Part shown: one piece after another, positions 20,914 through 32,105 of the stretch
Layout: each line of letters begins with the position of its first letter
Position numbering within the stretch: the first letter of the stretch is position 1
Assembly (NCBI GenBank): GCA_013076295.1
Contig: RQOL01000139.1
Location: 806,001-870,000, forward strand
DNA from: Sanderia malayensis
Taxonomy: Eukaryota; Cnidaria; Scyphozoa; Semaeostomeae; Pelagiidae
Direction of reading: 5' to 3'
DNA: 64,000 bases
The notes under the pieces: generated by a model
Databases searched by the model: none
Seen by the model: the letters and a program-made list of their open reading frames with translations, nothing else
What the model was told of the DNA's origin: nothing
Made by a program: the position numbers and the translations under genes

Positions 20914-21780
20914 TCAAAAAGGCGTTCTTTTTGTTCTGTTGCCCCAAAATGAGTTCAAGTTCACAGGGACTCTGACATTCGATTTCTTTATCACAAACGT
21001 ATTTGCTACACTTCTGAGATTTCCCTCTGCATTTTTAATGGAGATGTCCCTGTATGTGTCACATATAATGTAAACAATTTTGTACCTGTGCGGAATTTCA
21101 TTTAATAACTTTATAGCAAGCATCTTCAATGTTTTTGGTACTTTCACCAAAGATCAAAGAGTTGAATAAGATCAATTGCATAGCATCTCCATCTTCCACA
21201 AAATCAATTTCAATGATTATTGATGTTAATGCTGCATCAAGTAGTTTACTCTTGGGAGTTTTCCTACGAATTCATCTGCGGTTGCCAATGAAAGCAGAGC
21301 TGGTGCAAGAGGGAAAGAAAGAGCATTGTCAACATCGATTATAGACTTTTCTTTGGAAGATATAGCTATTAGAGGACCTAGTATATCTGTTTGAACAGTG
21401 ACATCTTGAATCATGAAACCTTATGGCTAAAGCTTTGTTCTGCTTGAAACACCATTGAATTCTCTCCAGGGCTTTCGTTCAATTGCATCAAAAACTTTAG
21501 AGCCGGTTCGCCACCCCGATCAAGTAGTTTTTGAAACCCTAAAACAATTCTATTCCTCTTTTCTCTCTTGATACCAATTCATGGCAAATCTCCTCTGCTA
21601 GCGATTTACTGGGTGAAAGGCTAAACAGTTTCTGTTTGTCCAAACAATCTCAAATGGATTAATGAAGATTTCCTTTAAACTGCCAATAACTTTCAAAACT
21701 CTTTTTTCCGGCTTTTTAACTTCACTGGCTTGAAGACATTTCCGTGGATTTTTTGCTTGAACTGGCCTATTCAGGACCAA
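20914..21780 (-). pseudogene. Academ-like transposon gene fragment (FEN1/PIN-type family)
   Basis: The minus strand reads VIGSLKEIFINPFEIVW, then after several breaks NALSFPLAPALLSLATADG, then IVYIICDTYRDISIKNAEGN near 21000-21100. The last two segments match the family also seen in elements B (47584-49253) and C (34826-46921) of this window: P-L-x-P-x-x-L-x-L-A-x-x-D-G-x-R-R and a Y-R-D-I-S-I-K-N-A-E box. The fragment is crossed by stops and frameshifts and has no ends that I could define. Confidence 0.55.
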
Positions 21781-22247
21781 TTTCTCATAGGTGCGATCTT
21801 GGTGTGCGAAATCTTTTATTCCACCTGAAAAAATATATAATTATATTATTTATTATGATCATTTTATACAGTTAATCATGAGAAATATGTTAAATCTCAT
21901 TACTCTTTATGGGTAATTTATGCCATATGGCAAATAAAAAGTGATTGGGTCAGAGGGCTTCCCCCTATTGTTTCCACTCCACTTTGATCTGATTTTACAT
22001 GGTGTAATACAGCAGTCTATTGAATCAGAAAGCATGCAAAGCAGCCTCGTAACCAAGTGAGAAATTTTCGTTACTGGAAGAAGTGTATGTTTTTGGATTG
22101 TGATGCTTGGATGTTCAATGACATCAAATATAAAATAAGTCCCACTGTATGTTGCAATTATTATTATTTTGTGATCGTTTTTGGATGCTTGTTGCTGTGG
22201 TGAAATGTTCTTTCAGGGCTCTTGAAGTCGGAAGCCAAAAAAATGTC

Positions 22248-24505
22248 CTAAATATTTATTTGCCATATCGCAAATATGACCCACATTGGGCATGTTTCAT
22301 TGCTTCAAATGGTAATGTCTAAATGATAAAATTTTATACCAAGAGCCTTGAATTAGCATTTTACATTCACATAAGCAGTTTAGAAAGCTCATCTTCACAT
22401 TGCATTCAATGAGTTTTATTTCCAACCATTATTATAAAGTAAAAACTGCCAATCAACAAATAGGCCTAACAAATAAATGATTTTCTTTGCAGCATTAAAT
22501 AAAAGTTTGAAAACATGGAGAAACAAACACGACAGCATATAAGATATAATGTCCAGGATGCAATTAACTTTGTCATGTTGCCTGGTGAGTCAGATTCAGA
22601 GCTGTGAGACCTTGATGATGATGATGATTGTGAAAATGAAACAGAGTTCTTCCAATCAAAAGATTGTGCTGAAGTGGACGACAGCAGTGAAGATGACGAT
22701 GATATTTCTCTTCCCTTAGTAGATGATAAGGGAAAAGAGTCTGATATTGATGATGACAGTCATGGTATAGCTGCAAAATCAAAAAAAGGAAAAAGAAGAA
22801 TTCGGAGAAATCTGTCTTTCGCTGCCGCAATTGAGAGCCTCCAGTCACCAACAGTGATTTCAAAGGAGCAGCTATCAGTCTTCCACCAAAAGAATTTGAC
22901 CAGTTGACACCATTTTGGTATTTTACACAGTTCTGGGACATTGACATGAGTAACCATCTCGTAGAGCAGTTTTCTGTCCAGTGTGCAGAAAGCTGGAAAG
23001 AGCACAAACACCTACCGAAAAGAGCTTGAACAGCTAATTGGCGTTATGATGAAAATGGGGATTGTGAAAATGCCCCCTTACCAAAATTACTGGTCACAGT
23101 CAGCACGCTTCGCCCCAATAGCTGATGTCATAAGTCACAACCGCTTCAAGGAACTCCGTAGGTTTTTGCATGCAAACAATAATTCAAAGAAGGATGAAGA
23201 AAGGGATAAAGACAACAAACTGTTCAAAGTGGCACCTATTCTTGAAGCATTAAAGATCAATTGCAGGAAGATTGAGCAAGAAGAATTTCAATCCATTGAT
23301 GAACAGATTGTTCCTGCAAAGACAAAGTTCAGTGGCATTCGTCAATATAACCCAAAAAAACACCAAAAATGGTGTTTCAAAAACTTCGTCCGTGCAGGTG
23401 AGAGTGGATTCATGCACGACTTCTTCTTTTATGCTGGTGCTAAAAGTGCTGGGACAACAACATGTGGGGCAGCAGATGTTGTCAAAAAACTTTGTGAAAC
23501 AATGCCGTCAAAACTTAACCACAAGTTGTTCTTCAACAACTGATTTTGCACCCTTCAGTTGTGTTTGGAGTTGAAAGCAGATGGTATTCTCACAGCAGCA
23601 ACTCTTTGTAAAGACAGGGTAGCTGGATGCACTACTGTCTACTGTCCGATACAGAATTGAAACAAAAAGGCAGAGGAAGTTTCTGCTTCCAAACAGATCA
23701 GAACGCTGGCCTTAGCATTGTCAAATGGTATGACAACAAGCCTGTCCATTTAGTCTCCACATATATTGGAGTACAAGCTGATGAAACCGTGAAAAGGTTT
23801 GATCGTAAAAGAAAAATGCATGTCCAAGTGGAATGTCCTAATGTCGTCAAGAGATACAATAAGTCAATGCGAGGCATTGACCTAGCAGACATGCTTATTG
23901 CATTGTATAGAATGAGAATTAAAACAAAGCGATGGTATCTTTCTTTGATTTTCCATTCCGTTGATATAGCAAAAGTCAATGCTTGGTTGCTATACGGCAG
24001 GTATGCCAATCAGTTGAAAATTCCAAAAGCAAAGCGATTGTCACTGCTAGGTTTTATTAGTGAGATATCACAGTCTCTCATAAAGGCAGAAAAAGCATCG
24101 CCAGCTCCAAGATTTGCTGGAAGACCTCCGAAACGAAGCATGATATGTGAAGAAGAGACAAGAGCAAAGCGTGGTTGTGTACCTAAAGTTGCTTTGCTTG
24201 ACATAGATTCAAGATTTGATCAGTATGGCCATTGGCCAGAGCACAAAGAGAAAAAAAACATGTGCAGACACTGCAGAAAAGGCTACAGTAGAGTAAATTG
24301 TCAGAAATGCGCACTTTGTTTATGTTTTCATGGACAAAACAATTGTTTTACTCAATTTCATATCAAATAAAAGTAACTTCAGATGTGCATAATCATTAAT
24401 CTATCATTTGCGAAGTTTTCTAACCAGTAACAGGTTTTTTTTACGACAACACCCCTTTTGCTGCTTTTTGCTTTATCGGTCATATTTGTCATATGGCAAA
24501 AAATT
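22248..24505 (+). mobile_element. piggyBac-type element (approximate limits)
   Basis: Contains a piggyBac transposase pseudogene. Inverted copies of TTTGCCATATsrCAAATATG are seen near 22250 (TTTGCCATATCGCAAATATG) and near 24488-24503 (opposite strand), with another at about 21930. They may be subterminal repeats. No TTAA duplication could be assigned, so the limits are provisional. Confidence 0.5.
22515..24370 (+). pseudogene. piggyBac transposase (broken; second catalytic Asp changed)
   Basis: Starts MEKQTRQHIRYNVQDAINFV and has an acidic N-terminus. It then carries piggyBac segments in order: PFWYFTQFWDIDMSNHLVEQ, MGIVKMPPYQNYWSQS, the first catalytic Asp in QSIDEQIVPAKTKF, RGIDLADMLIALYRMRIKTK near the third, and a C-terminal cysteine cluster (MCRHCRKGYSRVNCQKC). 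In-frame stop at DSEL|DLDD, frameshifts near 22880 and 22990, a TGA after FFNN where Trp is expected, and a frameshift near 23620. The usual D of the second catalytic box (F-D-N-W) is Asn here. Inactive. Confidence 0.85.
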
Positions 24506-24647
24506 ATAATTCTCAGGTAAAATTAAATTTCCAATAATTATTTCTTGAAATGTGTTATTAGGGAAATGGGCACTCATTGCTTAATGTCATGCGCCCATAG
24601 TTATGAGGTAGCAACGTGTTATCAACATTCAAAGCAAATGGTCAGCA

Positions 24648-24905
24648 ATGGCGTCTTTGCAGCAAGTCATAAGTTTGTCAGGTTTACTGCGATCCTTTAA
24701 GGAAGATTCAAATTGCATCAATAAAGGAGAAGTTAAATATAACTCTAGGTTTTTTCTGGAAGTTAAATTTAATGGCATGGAAATATCGGCAAGCGTGCGA
24801 GCATCTATGAAAGATCACTCTTACAAGGTTTGTCTAATTGTTGATTGGTGATATCGATTCTGCAACTTGTGAGTGCCCCACAGGCAATTGGCTTTGTAGC
24901 CATAT
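24648..24905 (+). pseudogene. SWIM zinc-finger gene, 5' part (cut by transposon)
   Basis: MASLQQVISLSGLLRSF... then SASVRASMKDHSYKVCLIVD and, after a +1 shift near 24845, DIDSATCECPTGNWLCSH. This is the SWIM zinc finger C-x-C...C-x-H. Coding stops abruptly at 24905, where the 24906-29645 element begins, and resumes at 29646 as MAATATYLNKKG. Invertebrate genes of this type often join SWIM to a YqaJ exonuclease domain, but that domain is not visible here. Confidence 0.75.
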
Positions 24906-25182
24906 CAGCTAGGGATACTAAACTCGATCGGGTTTCAGAAACCCGAACGAGTTTCATGCAGCTCGATCGGGTTGCAAATTCTATTTTAGGCCCTCTCAAT
25001 GAAACCCGATTTGTGGCAATTGCAAAAATCACCAACAAGATAGTCCCGTAATCGAAATAAAAACAGAAGTAATATGATGTGTTCGGCATAAACAAACTAA
25101 AACAAAACTTTGTCCATTTCATGTTTGGAAAGATGTTCTTCCATAATTTGCTTAACACTTGCAAGTTTAGTCTCCTTTACTC
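24906..25182. repeat. Left terminal inverted repeat of the 24906-29645 element
   Basis: Mirrors 29104-29645. Its inner part encodes the last codons of the HIRAN gene (EEHLSKHEMDKVLF). Near the tip is a short internal inverted repeat, CGATCGGGTTTCAGAAACCC. Confidence 0.88.
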
Positions 25183-25615
25183 GGAAAACATACAAGCAAG
25201 AGTTTTCTGCTCCACCACCTGGGACATCTCGCCCAAACTTTGAGCGAGATCTTTTGAATTTCTGGTGGACATGGATATCTGCTGCATGTCTAGCATTCCG
25301 TCCAAAACATTTTATTGGCTCAATCAGTGTATCTTCCGATAAAATTTTTCTGAAAACTTTGCATAAATTTGCAGGAACTCTTCCAATCTGCCTGCCCAGG
25401 ATTCCTTCTGCTTCTTTCGACTTGTATTTGTCTTCTAAGTTCATGGGCACCATCACCTTTATAGCATTTAGGTCATAGGAGTTATGATCTTCTCTCATCA
25501 CGGTTAATGGAATGTTTTGCGGTGGCTTGATTTTGAACATGTGATACCCTTTAATGGACCAATTTATGCAAACTTCATTCTTAATGGTATTTTGAACTGA
25601 GCAACAAGAAGCCAT
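25097..25615 (-). CDS. HIRAN-domain protein
   Basis: A minus-strand protein of about 172 residues if MASCCSVQNTIKNEVCINW is the start (an upstream Met at 25687 is possible). Its core is GYHMFKIKPPQNIPLTVMRE then HNSYDLNAIKVMVP and GRQIGRVPANLCKVF: the HIRAN pattern of a hydrophobic strand, R-E-x-x-N-x-x-D-x-N-A-I-x-V and an I-G-x-x-P loop. HIRAN domains bind DNA 3' ends and stalled-fork structures in HLTF-like proteins. Stand-alone HIRAN-like genes in invertebrate transposons may help recognise element ends. The last 20-odd codons lie inside the terminal repeat. The frame is intact. Confidence 0.7.
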   Translation of the reverse strand: MASCCSVQNTIKNEVCINWSIKGYHMFKIKPPQNIPLTVMREDHNSYDLNAIKVMVPMNLEDKYKSKEAEGILGRQIGRVPANLCKVFRKILSEDTLIEPIKCFGRNARHAADIHVHQKFKRSRSKFGRDVPGGGAENSCLYVFRVKETKLASVKQIMEEHLSKHEMDKVLF

Positions 25616-25974
25616 GTTATGAAAATTTAGAAAATATACTGTTTGTGATTCACCGTCTACTGCTAATGAAAAATAAGAGAATGACACCGGGTCACTCTGT
25701 GCAAGTTATTATTGCAAGATTTTAGATCAGGAATTTGCTTGGTCGAAACCTCACTTGATTGTATCAATCCACATATAAGGCAATGTCATAATAAACAATC
25801 ATGTCGAATGTCCATTCATTTTATGTAGCAATTTCTCGTATAAAACAAAGCTAAGTTCAAAGCCAAAGAAATTTCTCCAAGCTGAGTGAAAAAGAATGAG
25901 TAATACCAGCAAATCTGAAATTTCTAAAGTGTGGTGCTAAAACACATAACAATGATCGTCCAACTGGCAGACTG

Positions 25975-28378
25975 TTGAAAATAAGAGAGCCAAAGGGGAA
26001 AAAGGAAGGTAAAATTAAAATTAGTAAAGAGCAAGCAACACAGCTTGTAGTAAAGCTTCTGGCACATTTGTGTCAGGTCACAAATAGTCAGCTGATGTAC
26101 GAGAATCGCTGCACGTTATTACAAGCCGTTATGCCCCTTAGCGTTATTACAAGCTTCGCGAATAACGTTATCGACGAAAAGTTCTCTCTGCAAAGAGAGG
26201 TTTCTTTGTGTCCCCGCATGTGGTTTTTTGAGAAATTGACAACAGAAAAAAAAGAAAAGATTAAACCCAATATTTGCCTGTCGAAGATACGCACTTCCAG
26301 AGATGCTTTCATTAGCAGCAGATTAAAAGTCGTGAGGAAAGAACAATGTTTTGAAAGGGAACAAATCATTGACTATATAGACAATCATGTACAATCTCTA
26401 TGCGAGGCAGAAACAGAAAACCCTTGCGTCGATTGTGGAGGAGCAAATGATATCGCATATAATACATGCAGAAATTGTAATGAGGCTCTGGCAAAGTCCA
26501 AAGTAACCATAAGTGACTTCATTGACTGTAACAAAGAGATCCATATTTCAAAAGTATTTGCAGATTTTGTAGATGGCAAAAAATTGTGTGCAAAATTAGA
26601 ACCGGAGAGCCGGACTTGGTGAACCCTAATGACTATGAAAACATTGCGCAAATTTTAAGAAATCTCGGTAAGCATGCTGGAATCAAACGATATATTGCTG
26701 GAGGAACAGGGAGGCAGTGGTTGATAATAGAAGTAGATGGCCTTATATATTGTATAGTCAAACAACTAATATTTCATACACTGCATTGCCCAGTGTGTAA
26801 AACATCATGTATTGGTGCAGATTCTTTTAATACGCACAAGTGCACACTTTCAAAAAACATTGTTCCTGAACATGAATTTGATTGGCTAATTTTGCAACCA
26901 GACTCATTACATTTGAAATGAATGCTTGCAAGTCCATTATGAGTTTCAATTGGGAAATTTTTGGCGAAGAGGTCATACGGTTTCTGGGCTTTACAGCCAC
27001 AAAAGCACTTGATTACGCAAAAAGATGCTCCGACCACCACAAGATCATGCAGCTGATGTACATAGCCATTGCCGATGAATTGCTAGTGCCATTTGTTCGC
27101 AACGGCATGAAGTTGGACTTAGAGATATCTGTCAACAGATATTGGGCAGGGTATCAAGAGTCAACTATAAATCCAAATTACACGTACATGATGCAAGTTA
27201 CATTCACATATTTACATAATCTTATGCTGTTTCACGAAGGAGTTAGAATGGGAGACTATAGTCTAGCTGAAGCTGCACGAGAGCATGTTCGTTTGCTGCC
27301 AGTCGAGTGAATAATCACGGACACTATCAACTGGAAATCAACAAGAACGTGGAAGCCTGGGTAACATCTGGTGTACCAACAGATGACAACTGGTTTACAA
27401 TATTTAGAAACCTGGATGAGCTGTGTAAGGTAAGACAAATGTAGCTGTACTGAAAATCAATGTGCACAGAAAAAACTTTACAAAATATATTCTGGACAAA
27501 AAAAGTGTCATTTAGTCTATCATGCTTTGTCATCTGCAGGCGAGTTGGGCTGACGCATTTTGTATGCCCCCAATAGCCGCACTCTCCATTGTCGCATCTG
27601 ATCCACTCATATGCAACTTTGCTGAGCTCTCTCTTTAATTTCACATCATCTTTACTTTTGTATTTGATCCTACACCCCCTGCATGTATTGCAATCATTTT
27701 TCTTTGCATTACGTTTTCGTCTCGCTTTTCTCTTTGAGCCAGGCAAGTCTACAAGTGGAGCCAATTCGGCTTTCACTTGTGACATGGCCAATGACTTTCT
27801 TTTTGACACCTTTGTTGGTGTATACGACAGCGGTGCTTGGCCTTCCTTTTCAGACTTATTTGCTGGTATCTTCTCTTCTTCCTCTGCAATTGGCAGCATG
27901 TGTCTTACAATTGTTTTTTCTTTTGCATTTGCTTGAATTCATGGCTTGTATCTTATTTTCAGTTCTATTTCCACACCTCCAATTTGCTGCAAGTGATCTA
28001 CCTGTATGGCGATATAAACTTTACACAGTAATTATTTTGTAGATAAGAGATAATCTGTTAGAAAAGATTGGTTGTAATCGTTCTGATGCTTTAAATAGAA
28101 AAGTTCCGGGGATCAAGACCTCAGAAGTAGCAAAAATCTGTTCAACCTTCCGAAAGGTATCATATTTCAACACTCCAATGGAAGCAGCCATGCAGCAGAG
28201 TACAATGGGTGCAGAATTAAATCCTGCCCTACGGAATTTTACAACTCTTGCAGTAGACATAAAAGGTAAGTACATGGAGGGATTTGTTTCTTGTCCAGAA
28301 GTAGCCTGTTCTAAAGCAACAGCTTGCATTGCAATTACAAAAAAAGAGTTGGAAAAACAGAAAAAAGCGGAGGAATGA
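25975..28378 (+). pseudogene. Transposase-like gene of the 24906-29645 element, two exons
   Basis: Exon 1 (to 27429) has a four-cysteine zinc site (PCVDCGGANDIAYNTCRNC), a second cysteine/histidine site (LHCPVCKTSCIG...HKC), then FDWLILQPDSLH, MNACKSIMSFNWEIFGEEV, FTATKALDYAKRCSDHHKI, NPNYTYMMQVTFTYLHNLM and GVPTDDNWFTIFRNLDELCK. It ends at a GTAAGA donor. Exon 2 begins after TTTTGTAG at 28043 in matching phase. Frameshifts near 26618, 26915 and 27308 break the copy. I recognise the family as a recurrent uncharacterised protein of invertebrate repeats, possibly related to DUF6589-type proteins. Its position inside paired inverted repeats makes it the best transposase candidate. Confidence 0.6.
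27540..27930 (-). CDS. PHD-like zinc-finger exon
   Basis: The minus strand, inside the intron of the opposite gene, encodes a Lys/Arg-rich stretch (SKRKARRKRNAKKNDCNTC) followed by CRGCRIKYKSKDD and then EWIRCDNGECGYWGHTKC. The W-x-x-C-D...C...W-x-H-x-x-C ending is that of PHD-type fingers. It probably forms an exon of a minus-strand gene that may also include 28388-28640 and perhaps the HIRAN frame. The exon limits are not certain. Confidence 0.5.
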
Positions 28379-28387
28379 CCTTCTCAC

Positions 28388-28640
28388 CTTCTTTATCACT
28401 GTATTTATACGGCGGCAAATAGACATTTGGCACCATCGATTGCACTTGAAAACAGGTTTCATAGGACCTGTGTGGTGTTGGGATACTTCATTACTTATTA
28501 CTTCAAGCGACGTCCCTTGTTCAGTCCAACCCAGACTTGGGTCGTTTAGCTCGTCGAGGTGAGCAAAATCAATTGTTGTTAAGTCTTTCTGGCTTGTCAT
28601 TTCGCTTCTCAATTCAAGTAAAATATGTCTCACCACCACA
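28388..28640 (-). CDS. Possible exon upstream of the PHD-like exon
   Basis: A minus-strand frame including MTSQKDLTTIDFAHLDELND and NRWCQMSICRRINTVIKK, followed at 28387 by a GTGAGA splice donor. It overlaps the 3' end of the plus-strand gene on the opposite strand. Function unknown; assignment to the PHD/HIRAN transcript is inference. Confidence 0.35.
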
Positions 28641-29103
28641 ATATACTGGGTTTTATAGCATTTGTACATAGTTTATATATAGTTCACAAGTCTCGGCTCT
28701 TGATATTAATCTTTTCCTGCACTTGACCATAAGAAAAAATTCTTATATATGTCAGATATCTTTACTAGCTTGTAGAAAACTGCAATCTGAAATAGAACAG
28801 ATGAAAGTAAGTTATAGCTAACAGTTGAGTTGCAGGCCACATGTTTTCATTACTTTTGATTAACCAGGATAACAGAAGAAAACACTAGAGAAAAGTTTTG
28901 TAATATTTATTTTCATTGAGAACGAAATATATACATTTAACACACAGATGTGTTTAAAGAAATATTTCAGACCTTCAAATTTACCAACTTGCTCATCATG
29001 CTTATCACGTGCTTTTCATAGTTCATTTTACATGAACAAAAACTATAATGATTTTTCGTGCTCATTTAATAACACGTTTTGCGTAGTGCTCTTACGTTCA
29101 TCG

Positions 29104-29645
29104 CGTAAAAGAGATTAAACTTGCAAGAGTTAAACAGATTATGAAGAAGAACATCTTTTCAAACATGAAATGGACAAAGTTTTGTATTAGTTTGTTTATG
29201 CCGAACACATCATATTACTTCTGTTTTTATTTCGATTAGAATTAATGATTAGATTTGTGTTTGATTTAGAAATTATAAGAATTCTCAGAAAGGAATGCTT
29301 TGCTTTCAATATTGTTGAAGACACGCGCTGGTTTCAGTATCGTATGCAATAGAACAATAAAACAATAAATAACAATGATATGAGGCCATCAAAACTAAAC
29401 TTGAATGTTGTGAAAAAACGGCGGGGACAACCCCCAATTTCTTTCACGTAATATATGTATTGTCACATGTAGATTCTGAATCAATTATCAGTTTTATCCC
29501 CCGGGACCGTCTTGTTGGTGATTTTTGCACTTGCAACCAAATCGGGTTTCATTGAAGAGGCCTAAAATAGAATTTGCAACCCAATCGAGCTGCATGAAAC
29601 TCATTTGGGTTTCTGAAACCCGATCGAGTTTAGTATCCCTAGCTG
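29104..29645. repeat. Right terminal inverted repeat with internal 263-bp extra segment
   Basis: Inverted copy of 24906-25182. It repeats the HIRAN C-terminal codons on the plus strand (EEEHLFKHEMDKVLY at about 29147-29190). The extra 29239-29501 segment has no partner in the left arm. The 28641-29103 stretch just inside shows no gene. Confidence 0.85.
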
Positions 29646-29969
29646 CATATGGCTGCTACGGCAACTTATTTAAACAAAAAAGGTTTTTTGAAGACAAGTT
29701 TACCCAACAGTTGGATAGCACGTCCAAAACAACCAACAAAGAAGCAGGAATCGGCTCCTAAAATGATGAGTGATTTCGTTAAATCTTCAAAGCTACAATC
29801 ATTGACAAAACGTCTTGAGACATTGAAAAATTTGGGTCACTTTTCAATGAGAAACATAATATTTTTGGAAAATAAAGAGCCACCCCCCTCCCCCCAAATC
29901 AATGTTGCTATTTTTGATGGACAGGTTCATCAGGGAGTGCTAAAAACACTTTCTAAACACCCTCAACAT
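29646..29969 (+). pseudogene. SWIM zinc-finger gene, 3' part
   Basis: Resumes after the transposon with MAATATYLNKKGFLKTSLPN, the continuation of the SWIM finger, then WIARPKQPTKKQESAPKMMS and a Pro-rich stretch ending TLSKHPQH. Beyond 29969 there is a G-rich run (GGGGGAGGGGGG) and no further coding is clear. Confidence 0.7.
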
Positions 29970-30307
29970 TGAATAGGGGGAGGGGGGTCTGTTTTTTTCG
30001 GGACATATGAGAAATATTTTAACTGTCTCACACCTTATGGCGAGGATTGTCTTTGGTGAAAATTCCTAAATATAAGGCCAGCATGCCCGATTTTATCTAC
30101 TGTGGGCAATTTCAACACGCTGAGTTCGAATCTGGTGCTCAAAATTGTGTAACTAATGTTGATTAGCTTTTGTGACGAAGACAATTAGAAAAAAATGCTG
30201 TGCAACACAATATCACGAGATTGTCAAAGCAGGAGTTTCAGGATAGAATCATTGAAACTATGAACAGAATACCAAAGTGGAAAATAGACAAAACAATTAG
30301 TCTGGCC

Positions 30308-30466
30308 AACGAATAACACACGGTTAATGGACGATTAACGGACGGATAACACCATGGTCTATAGTTATTCAGTATTAAATTTAACGATTAACACGGTTAA
30401 CGGCAATTATTTTAAAATATTAGTGATAATATTTATAAGAATATGCCGTTAACCGTGTTATTCGTT
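30308..30466. mobile_element. Small MITE, 159 bp, AACGAATAACAC termini
   Basis: Left end AACGAATAACACACGGTTAA; right end GCCGTTAACCGTGTTATTCGTT in inverted orientation. The interior holds more GGTTAA/TTAACC words. No target duplication is clear. The flanking 29970-30307 and 30467-30653 stretches hold nothing recognised. Confidence 0.65.
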
Positions 30467-30653
30467 GTAAGACAGGATCCATACGAGGGATAACACTTTC
30501 TCCCCAGTCCTCTGACCCGTATCTTTCCCAGTTCTGCAAGCAAAGTGTGGTTTGGTTGCAAAAGTTTGGATGCTTTCTGCTTCTTAGACAAGAATCTACT
30601 GTTTTTCTGGCAAGGGAAGTATATTTTTCTTATTTTTACTGTCCTTTTGTATC

Positions 30654-32105
30654 ATGGATGATGAATCTGGGGCCATTTCTGTTCTCAGAGACATTGTTCC
30701 TCATGAAAATTATATGGAAGGAGAACCTTCCGTTCAGACTGATAGTGATATTCGTCAAAATGACCAGCATCAGAGTGATGAAATAGAAACCGACACCAGA
30801 GATCAGTATGATTCTCTTTCAATTGCTGGGAGTGCATACTCTCGTGTGTTTATCCCAGAAGATAAATCTTCTGAGTCAAACCTGAAGACTGCAACATTGG
30901 CTAGAACAGATTGGCCTCCCTGGGCTCCTTGTTTGATCAACCTGCTTCAGGTTGCCAGGAGAAGGTTACAAAAGTCATCAATTATTCGGAGCCACCAAAA
31001 ATTGATTTCAAACAGGAGGCTTTGGGTTTTGTTGATGATGACAAACCAATTTTTAAGTGCAAGAGGTGAACCAATTTCTCAAAAGTTGGCGGAAAAATTG
31101 ATCTTTATTGGCAGAAATATGCCACTCAAAGGTAATTATTGTGAACTATTCACAGGAAATATAAATTGCCATCTAATCTTCCTAAGATTGCTGTTCCGAG
31201 TATGCCTGGTGATGTTTTTAAGTTAAAATCATTGAAAGACTCGAAATGAGAAAAAGCTTTATGCAACCCAACAAATTTTGGTGAAATAACTGCTATTTTA
31301 TCTTCAATTTGCAATACTCTCTTGCAAGCTGACAAGACCAACATCATGGTTGACTGAAAACAAATCATTTCTGAGGCCTTTGATGCCGTTACATTATTTT
31401 CTCATTGCTCTCTTGAGATTGGAAACAGGAGAAGAGCTAATGTAAGAAATGCCTTTGACCCTGAAATCAGAGATATTTGCGATGTGTCTGCAGAACAATT
31501 TGAAACCTCTTTGTTGGGTGAAGATTTTCACAAAACAGTAAAGGATGCCAAAGAAACGGCAAGAATTGGTCACATTGCTGAACACCCAAAGCATGAGAAT
31601 GCTGCAACGCAGTTTATAGCTCACCCTCATCATCAACAGAGTCGACCTTCCTCTTCATGAAGGGAGAAATTTTTAGGATGGGGCTGGAAACCTGGACCAG
31701 GGCCCCAAAAATTTCGCAGAAGGAACAACTTCCAAAACTAACAGTAAGTGCTTTTGAAAATACCAATCCATTTTTGATTGACTATTTGAATCACAGAACA
31801 AAAAACTTCACAGCAGGAAATATCAAATCCAAAATAACTGTTTGGGAGGGCCTTCCTTCTGACCTGGAAACAATGAGAATCCATGGTCCATGGTCTAACA
31901 TTAGAATTTGAGGATACACCTTTTTTTTTTTTAAATGTTGTTCAAAGGACATTCTCCAGTGCAGAGAAGACGTTTCTTTACTCTGAAATTGATAATTTAT
32001 TGCAAAAGAAGGTCATTGTTTCGTTTTCTTCTGAAGAAGGGGAATATATTTCCGCAATATGTTTAGTACCCAAGGAGAGTGATTCATTTTGTCTCATATT
32101 AAACT
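30654..32105 (+). pseudogene. DIRS-like retrotransposon, gag and N-terminal reverse transcriptase (cut by element B)
   Basis: Starts MDDESGAISVLRDIVPHENY and continues in shifting frames through gag-like sequence (NYSEPPKIDFKQEALGFVDD; RRANVRNAFDPEIRDICDVS; LLGEDFHKTVKDAKE). It then reaches the start of a reverse transcriptase: LPSDLETMRIHGPW, FSSAEKTFLYSEIDNLLQKK and ISAICLVPKESDSFCLILNL. This order is that of DIRS-type elements. Several frameshifts are needed. At 32106 element B begins. The remaining RT is at 50119-51386 and about 100 residues appear to be missing between them. Confidence 0.75.

Larger units (their letters stand above)
24906..29645. mobile_element. DNA transposon, 4740 bp, CATAT duplication, CAGCTAGGG termini, HIRAN cargo; superfamily unclear
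   Basis: The target CATAT is present at 24901-24905 and 29646-29650. The ends read CAGCTAGGGATACTAAACTC and its reverse complement. Long inverted arms (24906-25182 and 29104-29645) match closely except for about 263 extra bases (29239-29501) in the right arm. The interior carries a two-exon plus-strand transposase-like gene and minus-strand HIRAN and PHD-like exons. Removing the element and one CATAT rejoins the SWIM gene in frame (WLCSH|MAATATYL). I cannot place the 5-bp duplication with CAG...CTG ends in a superfamily I know. Confidence 0.88.

Noticed and set aside
22573..23011. Minus-strand frames over the piggyBac gene
   Set aside because: Shadows of the plus-strand transposase coding sequence.
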